This document shows, piece by piece, positions 7,600 to 17,377 of a stretch of DNA of 64,000 bases. The notes under the pieces are model-generated. The model was not told the origin of the DNA and searched no databases. It worked only from the letters and a program-made list of their open reading frames with translations. The stretch covers positions 496,001 through 560,000 of the forward strand of contig NZ_MDVX01000001.1 of assembly GCF_001719615.1 (NCBI RefSeq). The letters are read 5' to 3'. This stretch comes from Neptunicoccus sediminis (GTDB lineage Bacteria; Pseudomonadota; Alphaproteobacteria; Rhodobacterales; Rhodobacteraceae). Numbering within the stretch: the stretch's first letter is position 1; every line of letters begins with the position of its first letter. The position numbers and the translations under genes were made by a program.

Positions 7600-8451
7600 A
7601 TGGCGGGGATGAAAAACTTGGACACTCTTGATAACGGGTTGCCGTTTCTGAAGATGCACGGGTTGGGGAATGATTTCGTCATTCTGGACGCGCGCAAGAC
7701 GGAAGTACCCATGACAGCGGCGATGGCTCGCGCCATCGGGCACCGCTATTTCGGTGTGGGCTTTGACCAGCTTGTGGTGCTCAACGACAGCGATGCTGCG
7801 GATGTGGATATTACCTTCTGGAACACCGACGGGTCCACAGCGGGGGCTTGTGGCAACGCAACCCGTTGTGTTGCAAGGATCATTTTTGATGAAACCGGAA
7901 AGTCCGAACTGACCCTGCACACCGAACGGGGGCTTTTGTCAGCGGTCGAATCCGGCGACGGTCTGATCAGCGTGAACATGGGCCTGCCGCAACTGGACTG
8001 GCAGGATGTCCCGCTGGCGCGGGAGGTGGATCTTGTGGAACTGCCGATTGATGGCGCACCGGGTGCGGCGGGAATGGGCAATCCCCACTGTGTTTTTGTG
8101 GTTGATGATGTCGAATCGCTCGATCTGGCCAAACTTGGCCCGGTTTACGAACACCACGACCTGTTTCCCGAACGCACCAATGTAGAATTTCTGCAAATCA
8201 TCGACCGCAACACCATACGGATGCGGGTTTGGGAGCGGGGCGGCATGATCACCTATGCCTGTGGCTCCGGTGCCTGTGCCAGTACGGTCGTGGCCCATCG
8301 CAAGGGCCTGACCGAGCGGAATGTGACAATCAAGCTGGACGGCGGCGACCTTCAAATCGACTGGCGCGAGGACGGTGTCTGGATGACAGGCCCGACCCAA
8401 CTGGTGTTTTCCGGTGTGTTATCCACCGATTTTCTGGACAAGATAGAATGA
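7600..8451 (+). CDS. dapF: Diaminopimelate epimerase
   Basis: Interconverts LL- and meso-diaminopimelate for lysine and peptidoglycan synthesis in the cytoplasm. The 283-residue product has the N-terminal signature FLKMHGLGNDFVILD and both catalytic cysteines, in GACGNATRC and in YACGSGACAST. The ATG at 7600 is taken because GAAGG sits 5 bases before it; ATG 7609 and TTG 7582 are alternatives. The stop overlaps the mtaB start (ATGA), a pairing common in alphaproteobacteria. Confidence 0.95.
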   Translation: MAGMKNLDTLDNGLPFLKMHGLGNDFVILDARKTEVPMTAAMARAIGHRYFGVGFDQLVVLNDSDAADVDITFWNTDGSTAGACGNATRCVARIIFDETGKSELTLHTERGLLSAVESGDGLISVNMGLPQLDWQDVPLAREVDLVELPIDGAPGAAGMGNPHCVFVVDDVESLDLAKLGPVYEHHDLFPERTNVEFLQIIDRNTIRMRVWERGGMITYACGSGACASTVVAHRKGLTERNVTIKLDGGDLQIDWREDGVWMTGPTQLVFSGVLSTDFLDKIE

Positions 8452-9713
8452 GCAAACCACCCGTGTTCGCCACGTTCGGCTGCCGCCTGAACACCTATGA
8501 AACCGAAGCCATGAAAGAACTGACCGCTGCGGGCGGTCTGGAAAATGCTGTGGTGGTGAATACCTGCGCCGTCACCGCCGAAGCCGTGCGCCAGTCCAAA
8601 CAGTCCATCCGCAAGCTGCGCCGCGAACATCCCGAAGCCCGCATTATCGTGACGGGCTGTGCGGCCCAGACCGAACCGGACACCTATTCTGCAATGGATG
8701 AGGTGGATCTGGTGATGGGCAACACCGAAAAGATGCAGGCGGACACCTGGATGAAGCTGGGCAAGGGCGCGGATTTCATCGGACAGACCGAAGGCGTTCT
8801 GGTGGATGACATCATGTCGGTGAAACAGACCGCGGGACATCTGATCGACGGGTTTGGTAGCCGCAGCCGCGCCTATGTGCAGGTGCAAAACGGGTGTGAC
8901 CACCGCTGCACCTTCTGCATTATCCCTTATGGTCGCGGGAACTCCCGCTCGGTGCCTGCCGGAGTGGTGGTGGAGCAGATCAAACGCCTTGTGGCCAGTG
9001 GCTATAACGAGGTGGTGCTGACGGGCGTGGATATTACCAGTTGGGGGGATGACCTGCCGGGGAACCCGCCGCTGGGGGATCTGGTGCAGCGTATCCTGAA
9101 ACTGGTGCCCGACCTGCCACGCCTGCGGATTTCCAGCATCGATTCGGTTGAGGCGGACAGTGCGTTGGTGGATGCCATTGCCGATGAACACCGTTTGATG
9201 CCCCATCTGCATCTGTCCTTGCAGGCCGGGGACAATATGATCCTGAAGCGGATGAAACGCCGCCATTTGCGCGACGACGCCATCGCCTTTTGCAGCGATA
9301 TGCGCAAGGCGCGGCCTGATATAGTCTATGGCGCCGACATTATCGCTGGTTTTCCAACCGAGACCGAAGAGATGTTTGAGAACTCTTTGAAGCTGGTGGA
9401 AGATTGCGGACTGACCTGGCTGCACGTGTTTCCTTTCTCGCCCCGTCAGGGCACGCCAGCAGCGCGGATGCCCCAACTGGAGAAAAGCGTTATCAAGGCG
9501 CGGGCCAAACGGCTGCGCGAGGCCGGAACACAGCGGGTGCAGGACCATCTGGCGGCGCAGCTGGGCAAAACCCATTCTATCCTGATGGAAAACCCCCGCA
9601 TGGGGCGGACCGAAGGCTTTACCGAGGTGACGTTTGCCAATGATCAACCCGAAGGTCAGATCGTGTCCGCCAAAATCACCGGCCATACAGAAAAATCCCT
9701 GCTTGTCGGCTAG
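8448..9713 (+). CDS. mtaB: tRNA t6A37 methylthiotransferase MtaB
   Basis: A radical-SAM enzyme of 421 residues that adds a methylthio group to t6A at position 37 of ANN-decoding tRNAs. The N-terminal UPF0004 domain starts FATFGCRLNTYETEAM, with further cluster cysteines in NTCAVTAEAVRQS and TGCAAQTEP. The radical-SAM CxxxCxxC motif lies in NGCDHRCTFCIIPYGRGNSR. A short C-terminal TRAM-like region follows (GRTEGFTEVTFA). The GCRLN variant favours MtaB over MiaB. Translation is coupled to dapF by the overlapping stop and start. Confidence 0.92.
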   Translation: MSKPPVFATFGCRLNTYETEAMKELTAAGGLENAVVVNTCAVTAEAVRQSKQSIRKLRREHPEARIIVTGCAAQTEPDTYSAMDEVDLVMGNTEKMQADTWMKLGKGADFIGQTEGVLVDDIMSVKQTAGHLIDGFGSRSRAYVQVQNGCDHRCTFCIIPYGRGNSRSVPAGVVVEQIKRLVASGYNEVVLTGVDITSWGDDLPGNPPLGDLVQRILKLVPDLPRLRISSIDSVEADSALVDAIADEHRLMPHLHLSLQAGDNMILKRMKRRHLRDDAIAFCSDMRKARPDIVYGADIIAGFPTETEEMFENSLKLVEDCGLTWLHVFPFSPRQGTPAARMPQLEKSVIKARAKRLREAGTQRVQDHLAAQLGKTHSILMENPRMGRTEGFTEVTFANDQPEGQIVSAKITGHTEKSLLVG

Positions 9714-9766
9714 GAGCGGGGCCGAACGGCCTTGACCCTGCCGCTGGCGGGCGCTTGATTACACCC

Positions 9767-10411
9767 ATGACACGACCGATCCTATATTCCTTCCGCCGTT
9801 GCCCCTATGCCATGCGGGCACGGCTTTCGATTGCCGCCAGCGGCTTGCAGGTGGAACTGCGCGAAATCCTTCTGCGCGACAAGGCAGCCGCCTTTCTTGC
9901 GGCCTCGCCCAAAGGGACGGTGCCTGTGGTGGTGAACGGTGATCAGGTGATCGAGGAATCCCTAGATGTCATGGAATGGGCGCTGGGCCAAAGCGACCCT
10001 GAGAACCTGCTTTACGCAGGGTCGCAAGCGCGGGAGTTGATTCTACGTTGCGAGGCAGAGTTCAAAGGCCATCTCGATCGTTTCAAATACGCGGTGCGAT
10101 ATGAAGATGTGGACCCCGAAACGGAACGCAAACTGGCCTCCACCTATTTGTTGGAACTGAACCAACGGCTGGACGGGCAGGCCTATTTGTTTGGGGACCG
10201 GATCGGCATGGCAGACATCGGCATCGCCCCGTTTGTGCGCCAGTTCGCCAATACGGATCGCGCTTGGTTTGACGGGCAGGACTGGCCGGACCTGATCCGC
10301 TGGCTGGACGGGTTTATTGACAGTGATCGCTTCCAGTCCATCATGACGAAATACCCCAAATGGGAGGAAGGGGATCCTGTGACGCTATTCCCCGCCCCGC
10401 CTCCAGAATAG
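9767..10411 (+). CDS. Glutathione S-transferase family protein
   Basis: A 214-residue cytosolic GST-fold protein. The thioredoxin-like N-terminus (PILYSFRRCPYAMRARLSI) has a CPYA motif, a Cys-type active site as in omega and beta-like classes and glutaredoxins, so thiol transfer or deglutathionylation is more likely than classical conjugation. GTVPVVV carries the cis-Pro that contacts glutathione, and EESLDVMEWAL matches the E-S glutathione site. The helical C-terminal domain includes DRIGMADIGIAPFVRQFA, the N-capping box. The ATG at 9767 is preferred over TTG 9755. The substrate is unknown. Confidence 0.85.
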   Translation: MTRPILYSFRRCPYAMRARLSIAASGLQVELREILLRDKAAAFLAASPKGTVPVVVNGDQVIEESLDVMEWALGQSDPENLLYAGSQARELILRCEAEFKGHLDRFKYAVRYEDVDPETERKLASTYLLELNQRLDGQAYLFGDRIGMADIGIAPFVRQFANTDRAWFDGQDWPDLIRWLDGFIDSDRFQSIMTKYPKWEEGDPVTLFPAPPPE

Positions 10412-10422
10412 AAAGACCGCCG

Positions 10423-11046
10423 ATGCACCCGAACCCGGTATTCCGTAAGGCAGACGAAACCGCGAACCTTGCCTTTGCGCGTCAACGGGCCTTTGGTGCT
10501 TTGGCCGTGAACGGGTCGGAAGGGCCGCTTCTTGCCCATATTCCGTTTCAACTCTGCGAGGAGGGTACACGGCTGGAGGCCCATCTGGTACGCTCCAACC
10601 CGTTGTGGCGGTTACTTCAAGAGGGGCCGCAGCAAGCGGTGATTTCTATCGGCGGGGCGGACAGCTATATCTCGCCCGACTGGTACCGGATCAATGATCA
10701 GGTGCCCACATGGAATTATGTGGCGGTCCATTTGCGGGGCAGATTACACGCTTTGGCGCAAGAGGATCTGCACGGTATCCTGCAACGGCTTTCCGCCGCG
10801 ATGGAGGCACGGTTGGCACCAAAGCCGGAATGGACGATGGAGAAGATGACAGACGGCGTCGCGGAACGAATGATGCGGATGATCGCCCCTGTTGCAATGG
10901 ATGTGACGCAGGTGGATGGAACGTGGAAACTGGGCCAGAACAAACCGGACGCGGTGCGCGGTGCTGCCGCTGTAAAGGTTTCAAAGCACGGGCTCGGACA
11001 AGAGATCGCTACGCTGGCCGATCTTATGAAAAAGCCGCCGTTCTAG
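10423..11046 (+). CDS. FMN-binding split-barrel protein, PaiB family
   Basis: A 207-residue homologue of Bacillus PaiB (FMN-binding negative regulator). The start MHPNPVFRKADETANLAFARQRAFGALA and the later IPFQL, SYISPDWY and VPTWNYVAVHLRGR are the family signature. The fold is that of pyridoxamine-phosphate-oxidase-like FMN proteins. In Bacillus the family is linked to repression of sporulation and protease genes; here a flavin or haem redox role is equally possible. It starts 11 bases after the upstream GST gene and is probably co-transcribed with it. Confidence 0.82.
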   Translation: MHPNPVFRKADETANLAFARQRAFGALAVNGSEGPLLAHIPFQLCEEGTRLEAHLVRSNPLWRLLQEGPQQAVISIGGADSYISPDWYRINDQVPTWNYVAVHLRGRLHALAQEDLHGILQRLSAAMEARLAPKPEWTMEKMTDGVAERMMRMIAPVAMDVTQVDGTWKLGQNKPDAVRGAAAVKVSKHGLGQEIATLADLMKKPPF

Positions 11047-11173
11047 AAACAGATCGCGCCCGAGGTTGACGGTAGCGCTAGGCTGCGCAAGGCTGATCCC
11101 AAGCAGGCAGCGCCCTGCGTGATCAACCCGTGTCGGGGCTGCGGCCCTGTGCACCTAAGGAAAGAACTCTGAC

Positions 11174-11776
11174 ATGAAACTGCATTGGGCTGCCGCCAGT
11201 CCTTTCGCCCGCAAATGCCTTGTTTGCGCGAAAGAGACGGGCGTTGAACTGGAACTGGTCACACGGGGTGGCACGCCTCTGATGACCGATAACATGCCGC
11301 TTGAACAAAATCCGCTGGGCAAAATTCCCACGCTGGAGCGAAAGGATGGTCCGGCGCTGTATGACAGTCGGGTCATCACCCAGTTTATCAACGCGCAGGG
11401 CGGCGGTGCGCTGTATCCGGCGGCGCGGAACTGGGAGGTGCTGACGCTGGAGGCGACCGCTGACGGGATCATGGAAGCCGCCGTCCTAATGGTTTATGAG
11501 GGCCGCGTGCGCCCCGAAGAACTGCGGTTCCCCGACTGGGTCGAGGCGCAATGGTCCAAGATCGAACGGTCTCTGGATGCGATTGAGTCCCGCTGGCTTA
11601 GCCATCTGTCCGGCCCGCTGGACGCCGCACAAATTGCTGTCGGCTGTGCGCTGGCCTATCTGGATTTCCGACACAGCGGGCGGGACTGGCGCAAGGGTCG
11701 CGAAGGGCTGGCCGCATGGGAAGCGAATTTCGCCCAGCGCGAGGCGATGGTCGAGACCATGCCGAAAGACGCCTAA
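11174..11776 (+). CDS. Glutathione S-transferase family protein
   Basis: A second GST-fold protein of 200 residues. The N-terminus MKLHWAAASPFARKCLVCAKETG has a serine and cysteine near the usual active-site positions. NPLGKIPTLE holds the glutathione-contacting cis-Pro and LYDSRVITQFIN the D-S pair. The C-terminal domain contains LDAAQIAVGCALAYLDFR, the helix-capping segment. It is not closely similar to the GST encoded at 9767-10411. A detoxification role is inferred only from the fold. Confidence 0.83.
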   Translation: MKLHWAAASPFARKCLVCAKETGVELELVTRGGTPLMTDNMPLEQNPLGKIPTLERKDGPALYDSRVITQFINAQGGGALYPAARNWEVLTLEATADGIMEAAVLMVYEGRVRPEELRFPDWVEAQWSKIERSLDAIESRWLSHLSGPLDAAQIAVGCALAYLDFRHSGRDWRKGREGLAAWEANFAQREAMVETMPKDA

Positions 11777-11795
11777 CAGTTACCGCATCGCAAAC

Positions 11796-11827
11796 AAAAA
11801 AAGGGCGGGGAAATCCCCGCCCTTTTT
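11796..11827. terminator. Bidirectional intrinsic terminator
   Basis: GGGCGGGG (11803-11810) and CCCCGCCC (11815-11822) pair with an AAAT loop; A7 lies on the left and T5 on the right. It separates the plus-strand GST gene from the end of the minus-strand petABC operon. Confidence 0.9.
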
Positions 11828-11846
11828 CTATCTGTGGTCTGACGGA

Positions 11847-12635
11847 TCAGACCGTTTTTTCTTTGCGCTTGATCGGAGCCCAGAGCTTTTTGTTGGTCAG
11901 GTACAGCAGTACTGCCAGCAGGCCGAGGAAGAACAGGGACACAAAGCCCAGCCATTTCCGTGCCATCATCTTGGGTTCCGCCGCCCACATCAGGAAGGCT
12001 GCAACGTCTTCGGACATGTGCTGGACATCGTTTTGATGGCCGTCTGCATATTCCAGTTGCTCGTCCTCCAGAGGCGGCCCCATGGAAATCCAGCCGCCCG
12101 GAAAGGCGGTGTTTTCATAGAGCGTCACGCCAGCTTGGGTTTTCTCTTCGCCGGTGTAGCCTGTCAGGATCGCTACGATGTATTCAGGACCGCCGATCCC
12201 GTAGAGCAGCTGGTTGATCCCCAGACCCGAAGGACCGTGGAAACCGGCACGCGCCTTGGCCATCAAAGACAGGTCCGGTGCGCCCACGGCTGTGTTCGCC
12301 GGGAATTTGTCGGACGGTTTGGCCGGACGGGTGTCGTCCAGTTCGGGATCGTACACGTCGTAGTTGGCTGCATAGGCTTTGACCTGATCTTCAGAGTAGT
12401 GAGGACCACCCTCATCCGCGAGTGTGCGGAAGGCCACCTGACGCAGACCGTGACAGGCTGCGCAGACCTCGGTGTAAACCTGAAGGCCCCGTTGCAGCTG
12501 GTTCTGGTCGAATTTGCCGAACGGACCGTCAAACGAGAACGGGATGTTCTCAACGTGGCCCGCACCGCCAGCGGCAATAGCTGCGCCGCTGGACAGACCA
12601 AATGCGACAGCGATGGAAAGAAGTATCTTTTTCAT
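11847..12635 (-). CDS. petC: Cytochrome c1 of the bc1 complex
   Basis: The haem c subunit, 262 residues, that passes electrons from the Rieske protein to cytochrome c. A signal peptide ([22 protein letters not shown]) precedes the mature protein. The haem-binding CAACH lies near residue 58 and the distal Met ligand is expected in the segment ending [10 protein letters not shown]. The C-terminal membrane anchor is [20 protein letters not shown] followed by lysines. It is last in the petABC operon, with AAGGAG before the start, and ends at the shared terminator. Confidence 0.95.
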   Translation of the reverse strand: MKKILLSIAVAFGLSSGAAIAAGGAGHVENIPFSFDGPFGKFDQNQLQRGLQVYTEVCAACHGLRQVAFRTLADEGGPHYSEDQVKAYAANYDVYDPELDDTRPAKPSDKFPANTAVGAPDLSLMAKARAGFHGPSGLGINQLLYGIGGPEYIVAILTGYTGEEKTQAGVTLYENTAFPGGWISMGPPLEDEQLEYADGHQNDVQHMSEDVAAFLMWAAEPKMMARKWLGFVSLFFLGLLAVLLYLTNKKLWAPIKRKEKTV

Positions 12636-12655
12636 TTTGTCTCTCCTTAGCTCTC

Positions 12656-13954
12656 TTATTCGGCCGCAGACGCTTTGGCGTCTTTTGGCGGATAATGGGC
12701 ATCGAAATCAGCTTCGATGGTTTCAGGTTGTGGCAGCGGTTTCTCCAGAACACCCAGCAGTGGCAGGATGACGAGGAAATAGGCAAACCAGTAGATCGCA
12801 CCGATCAGCGAGATGGTCGGGATCAGGCCTTCGGCAGGCTGGGAGCCACACCACATCAGAACCATGAAATCCAGAGCCAGCACCCAGAACCACCACTTGA
12901 AGGATGGACGGTAGCGGCCGGAGCGGACCGAAGATGTATCGGTCCACGGGGCCAGCGCCATCACAGCGATAGAGCCGAACATGGCCAGAACGCCAAGGAA
13001 CTTCGCATCAAGGAACAGCACGTCAAAGGTGATGGCGCGCAGGATCGCATAGAACGGCAGGTAATACCATTCGGGCACGATGTGGGCCGGTGTCACCAGC
13101 GGGTTTGCCTCGATGTAGTTGTCAGGATGGCCAAGGTAGTTTGGCATGAAGCCGACAACAGCCATGAAGATTGCAAGGATCACAACCAGTGCGAACAGGT
13201 CCTTGATTACAAAGTAAGGCCAGAACGGAACCGTGTCCTTTTGCGCATCCGCTTTGGAGGTGCGGCGTACTTCAACACCTGTCGGGTTGTTGTTGCCTGT
13301 GGTGTGGAACGCCCAGATGTGGACGATAACCAGACCGGCAATCACGAACGGCAGCAGGTAGTGCAGCGAGAAGAAACGGTTCAGCGTGGCGTTATCCACC
13401 GACGGCCCGCCCAGCAGCCATGTTTGCAGGATCTCACCGATGCCGGGGATCGCGCCAAACAGGCCGGTGATCACGGTTGCACCCCAGAAGGACATCTGAC
13501 CCCAAGGCAGAACATAGCCCAGGAAGCCTGTTGCCATCATCAGCAGGTAGATCAGCATACCGATGATCCATGTGATTTCACGAGGCGCCTTGTAGGAACC
13601 ATAGTAAAGACCACGGAAAATGTGGGCATACACCGCGATAAAGAACAGGGACGCGCCGTTAGAGTGCATATAACGCAGCGCCCAGCCTCCGTTCACATCG
13701 CGCATGATGTGTTCAACACTATCAAACGCCAGGTCAACGTGCGGGGTATAGTGCATTACCAGAACGATACCGGTAACGATTTGCAGGCCCAGACAGAATG
13801 TCAGGATAATGCCCCAGATCCACATCCAGTTCAGGTTTTTCGGGGTCGGGATCATCAGTGTATCATACAGCAGGCCAACTACCGGCAGCCGCTTGTGAAC
13901 CCATTTTTCGATGCCGGTTTTCGGCTCGTAGTGATCGTGTGGAATTCCAGCCAT
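12656..13954 (-). CDS. petB: Cytochrome b of the bc1 complex
   Basis: A 432-residue, eight-helix diheme quinol-oxidising subunit. It has the two His pairs on helices B and D ([37 protein letters not shown], and [24 protein letters not shown]) and the Qo-site PEWY in [16 protein letters not shown]. The length is typical of the alphaproteobacterial, unsplit form. It starts with GGTTAAGGAG upstream and lies 12 bases after petA. The C-terminus ([15 protein letters not shown]) is hydrophilic and variable. Confidence 0.97.
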   Translation of the reverse strand: MAGIPHDHYEPKTGIEKWVHKRLPVVGLLYDTLMIPTPKNLNWMWIWGIILTFCLGLQIVTGIVLVMHYTPHVDLAFDSVEHIMRDVNGGWALRYMHSNGASLFFIAVYAHIFRGLYYGSYKAPREITWIIGMLIYLLMMATGFLGYVLPWGQMSFWGATVITGLFGAIPGIGEILQTWLLGGPSVDNATLNRFFSLHYLLPFVIAGLVIVHIWAFHTTGNNNPTGVEVRRTSKADAQKDTVPFWPYFVIKDLFALVVILAIFMAVVGFMPNYLGHPDNYIEANPLVTPAHIVPEWYYLPFYAILRAITFDVLFLDAKFLGVLAMFGSIAVMALAPWTDTSSVRSGRYRPSFKWWFWVLALDFMVLMWCGSQPAEGLIPTISLIGAIYWFAYFLVILPLLGVLEKPLPQPETIEADFDAHYPPKDAKASAAE

Positions 13955-13966
13955 GATCTTTTCTCC

Positions 13967-14521
13967 TTAACCGAGCTTCAGCGTGGTGCCGTCAAGAACG
14001 GCAGTGGGTACAGGAAGGTTCTCTGGTGCAGGACCTTTGCGGATACGGCCGGCCGTGTCGTAGTGGGAACCGTGGCAGGGGCAGAACCAGCCGCCAAAAT
14101 CACCTGCATCCCCCAGAGGCACACAGCCAAGGTGCGTACAAACGCCCATCATCACCAGCCATTCGCCGGCTTCGTCCAAAGTGCGGTTTTCATCCGCAGC
14201 ATCCAGACCGGGGCTATTGGCGTTCCGGTCCTGATTATCGGGAAGTTCCGACAGATCCACGGCACGGGCCGCTTCGATTTCTTCCGGTGTGCGGCGGCGG
14301 ATAAACACCGGTTTTCCGCGCCATTTGACCGTCAGCTGGGTGCCGGGTTCAATATCGGCTACATCAACTTCGATCGACGCGAGTGCTTGTACATCCGCGC
14401 TGGGGTTCATTTGATTGATCAACGGCCAAACCGCGGCACCAACGGTGACCGCGCCTGTTGTTGCCGTCGCAACATACAGAAAATCGCGGCGAGTGCCTGC
14501 GGGTTCATCAGCATGAGACAC
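13967..14521 (-). CDS. petA: Rieske iron-sulfur subunit of the bc1 complex
   Basis: The 184-residue [2Fe-2S] subunit. The cluster ligands are in CTHLGC and CPCHGSHYD near the C-terminus. The N-terminus has a twin-arginine sequence ([26 protein letters not shown]), which doubles as the membrane anchor. The start is a GTG: its codon lies 8 bases after AAGGAG and no in-frame ATG gives the Tat segment. It is the first gene of petABC, so the promoter must lie in 14522-14799. Confidence 0.95.
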   Translation of the reverse strand: MSHADEPAGTRRDFLYVATATTGAVTVGAAVWPLINQMNPSADVQALASIEVDVADIEPGTQLTVKWRGKPVFIRRRTPEEIEAARAVDLSELPDNQDRNANSPGLDAADENRTLDEAGEWLVMMGVCTHLGCVPLGDAGDFGGWFCPCHGSHYDTAGRIRKGPAPENLPVPTAVLDGTTLKLG

Positions 14522-14799
14522 GTGCTTTTCTCCTTGCCAGGCCCGACTGTCCGGCGGGCTTGTTAACTGGGTCTGTCCAAAAGGGATTCCAGACAGTCAT
14601 GGCGGGTATTACACATAGCTTTAGCGCTCGTCTAGCGGACTTTAGGCCGCAGAGCGCGACTCTTGGGCTCTGTGTCGGATGAGGCAACATTTTTTCAGGA
14701 TTTTTTCGCACTAAGCGGCTCTGGCCTGCGGAATCGGCTCTGCGCGGGCGGATAATCCACCGAGTCGCGGGTTTTTGTAACGAAATTTCTTGCAAATAT
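14522..14799. other. Intergenic region upstream of petABC
   Basis: No gene is supported here; the open frames present lack ribosome-binding sites and recognisable protein features. It should contain the petABC promoter on the minus strand, but I could not pick out convincing -35 and -10 boxes. The remainder of the gap up to 14850 is the inverted repeat listed separately. Confidence 0.5.
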
Positions 14800-14836
14800 G
14801 TTGCGCCAGCGCATCGGATTGACGGGCTGGCGCAAC
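14800..14836 (-). terminator. Inverted repeat ending the adh-aldh-GS operon
   Basis: GTTGCGCCAGC (14800-14810) and GCTGGCGCAAC (14826-14836) form an 11-bp stem with a 15-base loop, 14 bases after the alcohol dehydrogenase stop. The T-run after it on the minus strand is poor, so it may be a Rho-assisted or processing structure. Confidence 0.55.
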
Positions 14837-14850
14837 TTTATTACGCGGGA

Positions 14851-15996
14851 TTACAGGCAGGTTTTGAAGAGCGCCGTAACGTTTTCTTTGGTCAGTTCGA
14901 CAGGATTGCCGCCACAGCTCGGGTCGCTCAGCGCAGAGGCCACCAGCGCATCAATGTCCGGATCGGTGACGCCCAGGTCTGTCAGGTTTGCCGGAATGCC
15001 CAGCGATTTGTTCAGCGCACCGACAAATTCGTAGAATCCGTCAAACCCGCCTTCTATCCCCAGATATGCCGCAGCTTGGGTCAGGCGGTCTTCGATTTCA
15101 GGGCGGTTCAGGTTGAGAACCGCCTGCATTACAACGGCGTTGGTGGTGCCGTGGTGGGTGTGATGCACCGCTCCAATCGGATGGGACATGGCGTGGATCG
15201 CCCCCAGTCCTTTTTGAAACGCAGTCGCCCCCATTGCAGCGGCAGACATCATATGGGCGCGGGCCTCCAGATCGGTGCCGTCCTTATAGGCGCGGGGCAG
15301 GTATTCCTTGACCAGACGCATCCCTTCCAGCGCCATGCCTTGGGACATGGGGTGGTAATGGGGGGAGCAGAACGCCTCTAGGCAATGGGCAAAGGCATCC
15401 ATGCCGGTGCCTGCGGTGATCATGGGCGGCATGCCAACGGTCAGTTCGGGATCGCAGATCACGACAGAGGGCAGGAACTTCGGGTGGAAGATGATCTTTT
15501 TTTCGTGGGTTTCGCTGTTGGTGATCACAGATGCGCGGCCCACTTCGGAACCGGTGCCTGCTGTGGTCGGAACCGCCACGATCGGAGCGATTCCATCCGG
15601 ATCGGCGCGGGTCCACCAATCGCCAATATCCTCAAAATCCCAAAGCGGGCGGGTTTGGCCGGACATGAAGGCGACCAGCTTGCCCAGATCAAGACCGGAG
15701 CCACCACCAAAAGCGATCACGCCGTCATGGCCACCGTCACGGAACATCTTGATACCGGCTTCGGCGTTGATCTCGGTCGGGTTCGGGTCCACATCCGCAA
15801 ACATCGCACGGCCCAGTCCGGCCGCTTCCATCAGGTCGAGCGTGTTCTGCGTGATCGGCAGATAGGACAGGCCTTTGTCTGTCACCAGAAGCGGTTTCTT
15901 GATGCCTGCCGCGGCGCAGGCATCGGCAAGTTCGGAGATTCGGCCAGCGCCGAAACGGATAGCGGTCGGATAGGACCAGTTTGCAGTCAGAGACAT
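14851..15996 (-). CDS. Iron-containing alcohol dehydrogenase
   Basis: A 381-residue NAD(P)-dependent group III dehydrogenase. It has the cofactor loop FGGGSGLDLGKLVAF, the segment PTTAGTGSEVGRASVI, and the metal ligands in GTGMDAFAHCLEAF and AIHAMSHPIGAVHHTHHG. It is the last gene of a seven-gene operon, 4 bases after the aldehyde dehydrogenase. In that context it would oxidise a hydroxyl group on a gamma-glutamylated substrate to an aldehyde, which the next enzyme turns into an acid; this is inference. Reduction of an aldehyde is the alternative direction. Confidence 0.9.
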   Translation of the reverse strand: MSLTANWSYPTAIRFGAGRISELADACAAAGIKKPLLVTDKGLSYLPITQNTLDLMEAAGLGRAMFADVDPNPTEINAEAGIKMFRDGGHDGVIAFGGGSGLDLGKLVAFMSGQTRPLWDFEDIGDWWTRADPDGIAPIVAVPTTAGTGSEVGRASVITNSETHEKKIIFHPKFLPSVVICDPELTVGMPPMITAGTGMDAFAHCLEAFCSPHYHPMSQGMALEGMRLVKEYLPRAYKDGTDLEARAHMMSAAAMGATAFQKGLGAIHAMSHPIGAVHHTHHGTTNAVVMQAVLNLNRPEIEDRLTQAAAYLGIEGGFDGFYEFVGALNKSLGIPANLTDLGVTDPDIDALVASALSDPSCGGNPVELTKENVTALFKTCL

Positions 15997-16000
15997 CGGG

Positions 16001-17374
16001 TCAGCCCTTTTTCAGGTGGTAGGATTTGGGTCGTGTGAGGTTGTGATAGCCGATCACGGACAGGCCACCGCCGCGCCCTGTATCCTTGCAACCGGTCCAG
16101 CACAAGCCGGGATCAAGATAGTCAGCGCGGTTCATGAAGACGGTTCCGGTTTCGATCCGGTCCGCAATCGCCTCGGCGCGGGCGGCGTCCTGTGTCCAGA
16201 GCGATGCCGTCAGGCCAAAATCGCTGTCGTTCATCAGGGCGATGGCTTCTTCATCGTCCTTGACGGACATGATTCCGACAACCGGACCGAAGCTTTCTTC
16301 GCGCATGACGCGCATATCATGGCTCACATCGGTAAGGATTTGCGGCATCAGATAGGCGCCGCCGTCCTCGGGGAAATCCGCAGGGTCGATATGGGCCTTG
16401 GCACCGGCGGCAATCGCTTCGGCGGTCTGGGCGCGGACCTCATCCGCGAAACGTACATGGGCCATCGGGCCGATGGTGGTCTCCTGCTCCAGCGGATTGC
16501 CGAGCTTGTAGCCCTTCACAATCGCCACTGCTTTTTCGACAAAGGCATCAAACAGGGATTCAAGGACGTAAATCCGCTCGATCCCGCAGCAGCACTGGCC
16601 CGAATTGAACATCGCACCGTCAATGAGCGTATCAACGGCAGCGTCCAGATTGGCGTCTTCCATCACATAGCCGGGGTCTTTGCCGCCCAGTTCCAGACCA
16701 ATCCCCGTAAAGGTGCCAGCCGCAGCCTGTTCCATGGCCTTGCCGCCCCCGACAGAGCCGGTGAAGTTCACAAAGCCAAAAGCGCGGTCCGCAATCAGAT
16801 CGGATGTAGTCTGATGGTCAAGGAACACATTCTGGAACACATCTTGGGGAATGCCGACAGAATGAAACGCCTTTGCCAAACGCTCGCCCACCAGTGGGGT
16901 TTGAGAGGCGTGTTTCAGCATCACCGCATTACCGGCAATCAGGGCAGGGGCCACGGTGTTAATTGCAGTCATGTAGGGATAGTTCCAAGGGGCAACCACC
17001 AGAACCAGACCGTGGGGCACCCGTTTGATCACGCGGCGGAAGGCGTCGGAATCCTCCACTTCGATCGGGGCAAGCGCCTCTTGCGCGATGCTGGCCATAT
17101 AGCTGGCCCGTTCGTTAAAACCGCCGAATTCGCCGCCATAGCGCACGGGACGTCCCATTTGCCATGCGATTTCAGGAACGATTTCGTCGTTCATCGCGCC
17201 CACAGCAGCGACACCGGCCTCAACCAGTGCGATCCGGTCGGCAAGTGGCTTTGCGGCCCAATCGGCCTGTGCAGCCGTGGCCCGTTTCACCGCTGCATCC
17301 GCTTGCGTGCGGGTCAGGGTAGGACGTTCGGCATAAACCGAACCGTCTATGGGGGAGATACATTTGATCGTCAT
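16001..17374 (-). CDS. NAD(P)-dependent aldehyde dehydrogenase
   Basis: A 457-residue aldehyde dehydrogenase superfamily member. It has the cofactor segments VAPWNYPYMTAINTVAPAL and FTGSVGGGKAMEQAA, the general base Glu in LELGGKDPGYV, and the catalytic cysteine, probably Cys262, in FNSGQCCCG. The triple Cys is the same pattern as in mitochondrial ALDH2. It starts 3 bases after the glutamine synthetase-like gene and ends 4 bases before the alcohol dehydrogenase. The pairing resembles PuuA-PuuC of the gamma-glutamyl putrescine pathway. Confidence 0.9.
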   Translation of the reverse strand: MTIKCISPIDGSVYAERPTLTRTQADAAVKRATAAQADWAAKPLADRIALVEAGVAAVGAMNDEIVPEIAWQMGRPVRYGGEFGGFNERASYMASIAQEALAPIEVEDSDAFRRVIKRVPHGLVLVVAPWNYPYMTAINTVAPALIAGNAVMLKHASQTPLVGERLAKAFHSVGIPQDVFQNVFLDHQTTSDLIADRAFGFVNFTGSVGGGKAMEQAAAGTFTGIGLELGGKDPGYVMEDANLDAAVDTLIDGAMFNSGQCCCGIERIYVLESLFDAFVEKAVAIVKGYKLGNPLEQETTIGPMAHVRFADEVRAQTAEAIAAGAKAHIDPADFPEDGGAYLMPQILTDVSHDMRVMREESFGPVVGIMSVKDDEEAIALMNDSDFGLTASLWTQDAARAEAIADRIETGTVFMNRADYLDPGLCWTGCKDTGRGGGLSVIGYHNLTRPKSYHLKKG

Positions 17375-17377
17375 GGA

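Noticed and set aside
12602-14566. A 654-codon plus-strand open frame across petABC.
   Set aside because: It is antisense to three clearly identified genes, rich in His, Gln and Arg as expected of a GC-rich shadow, and has no family features.
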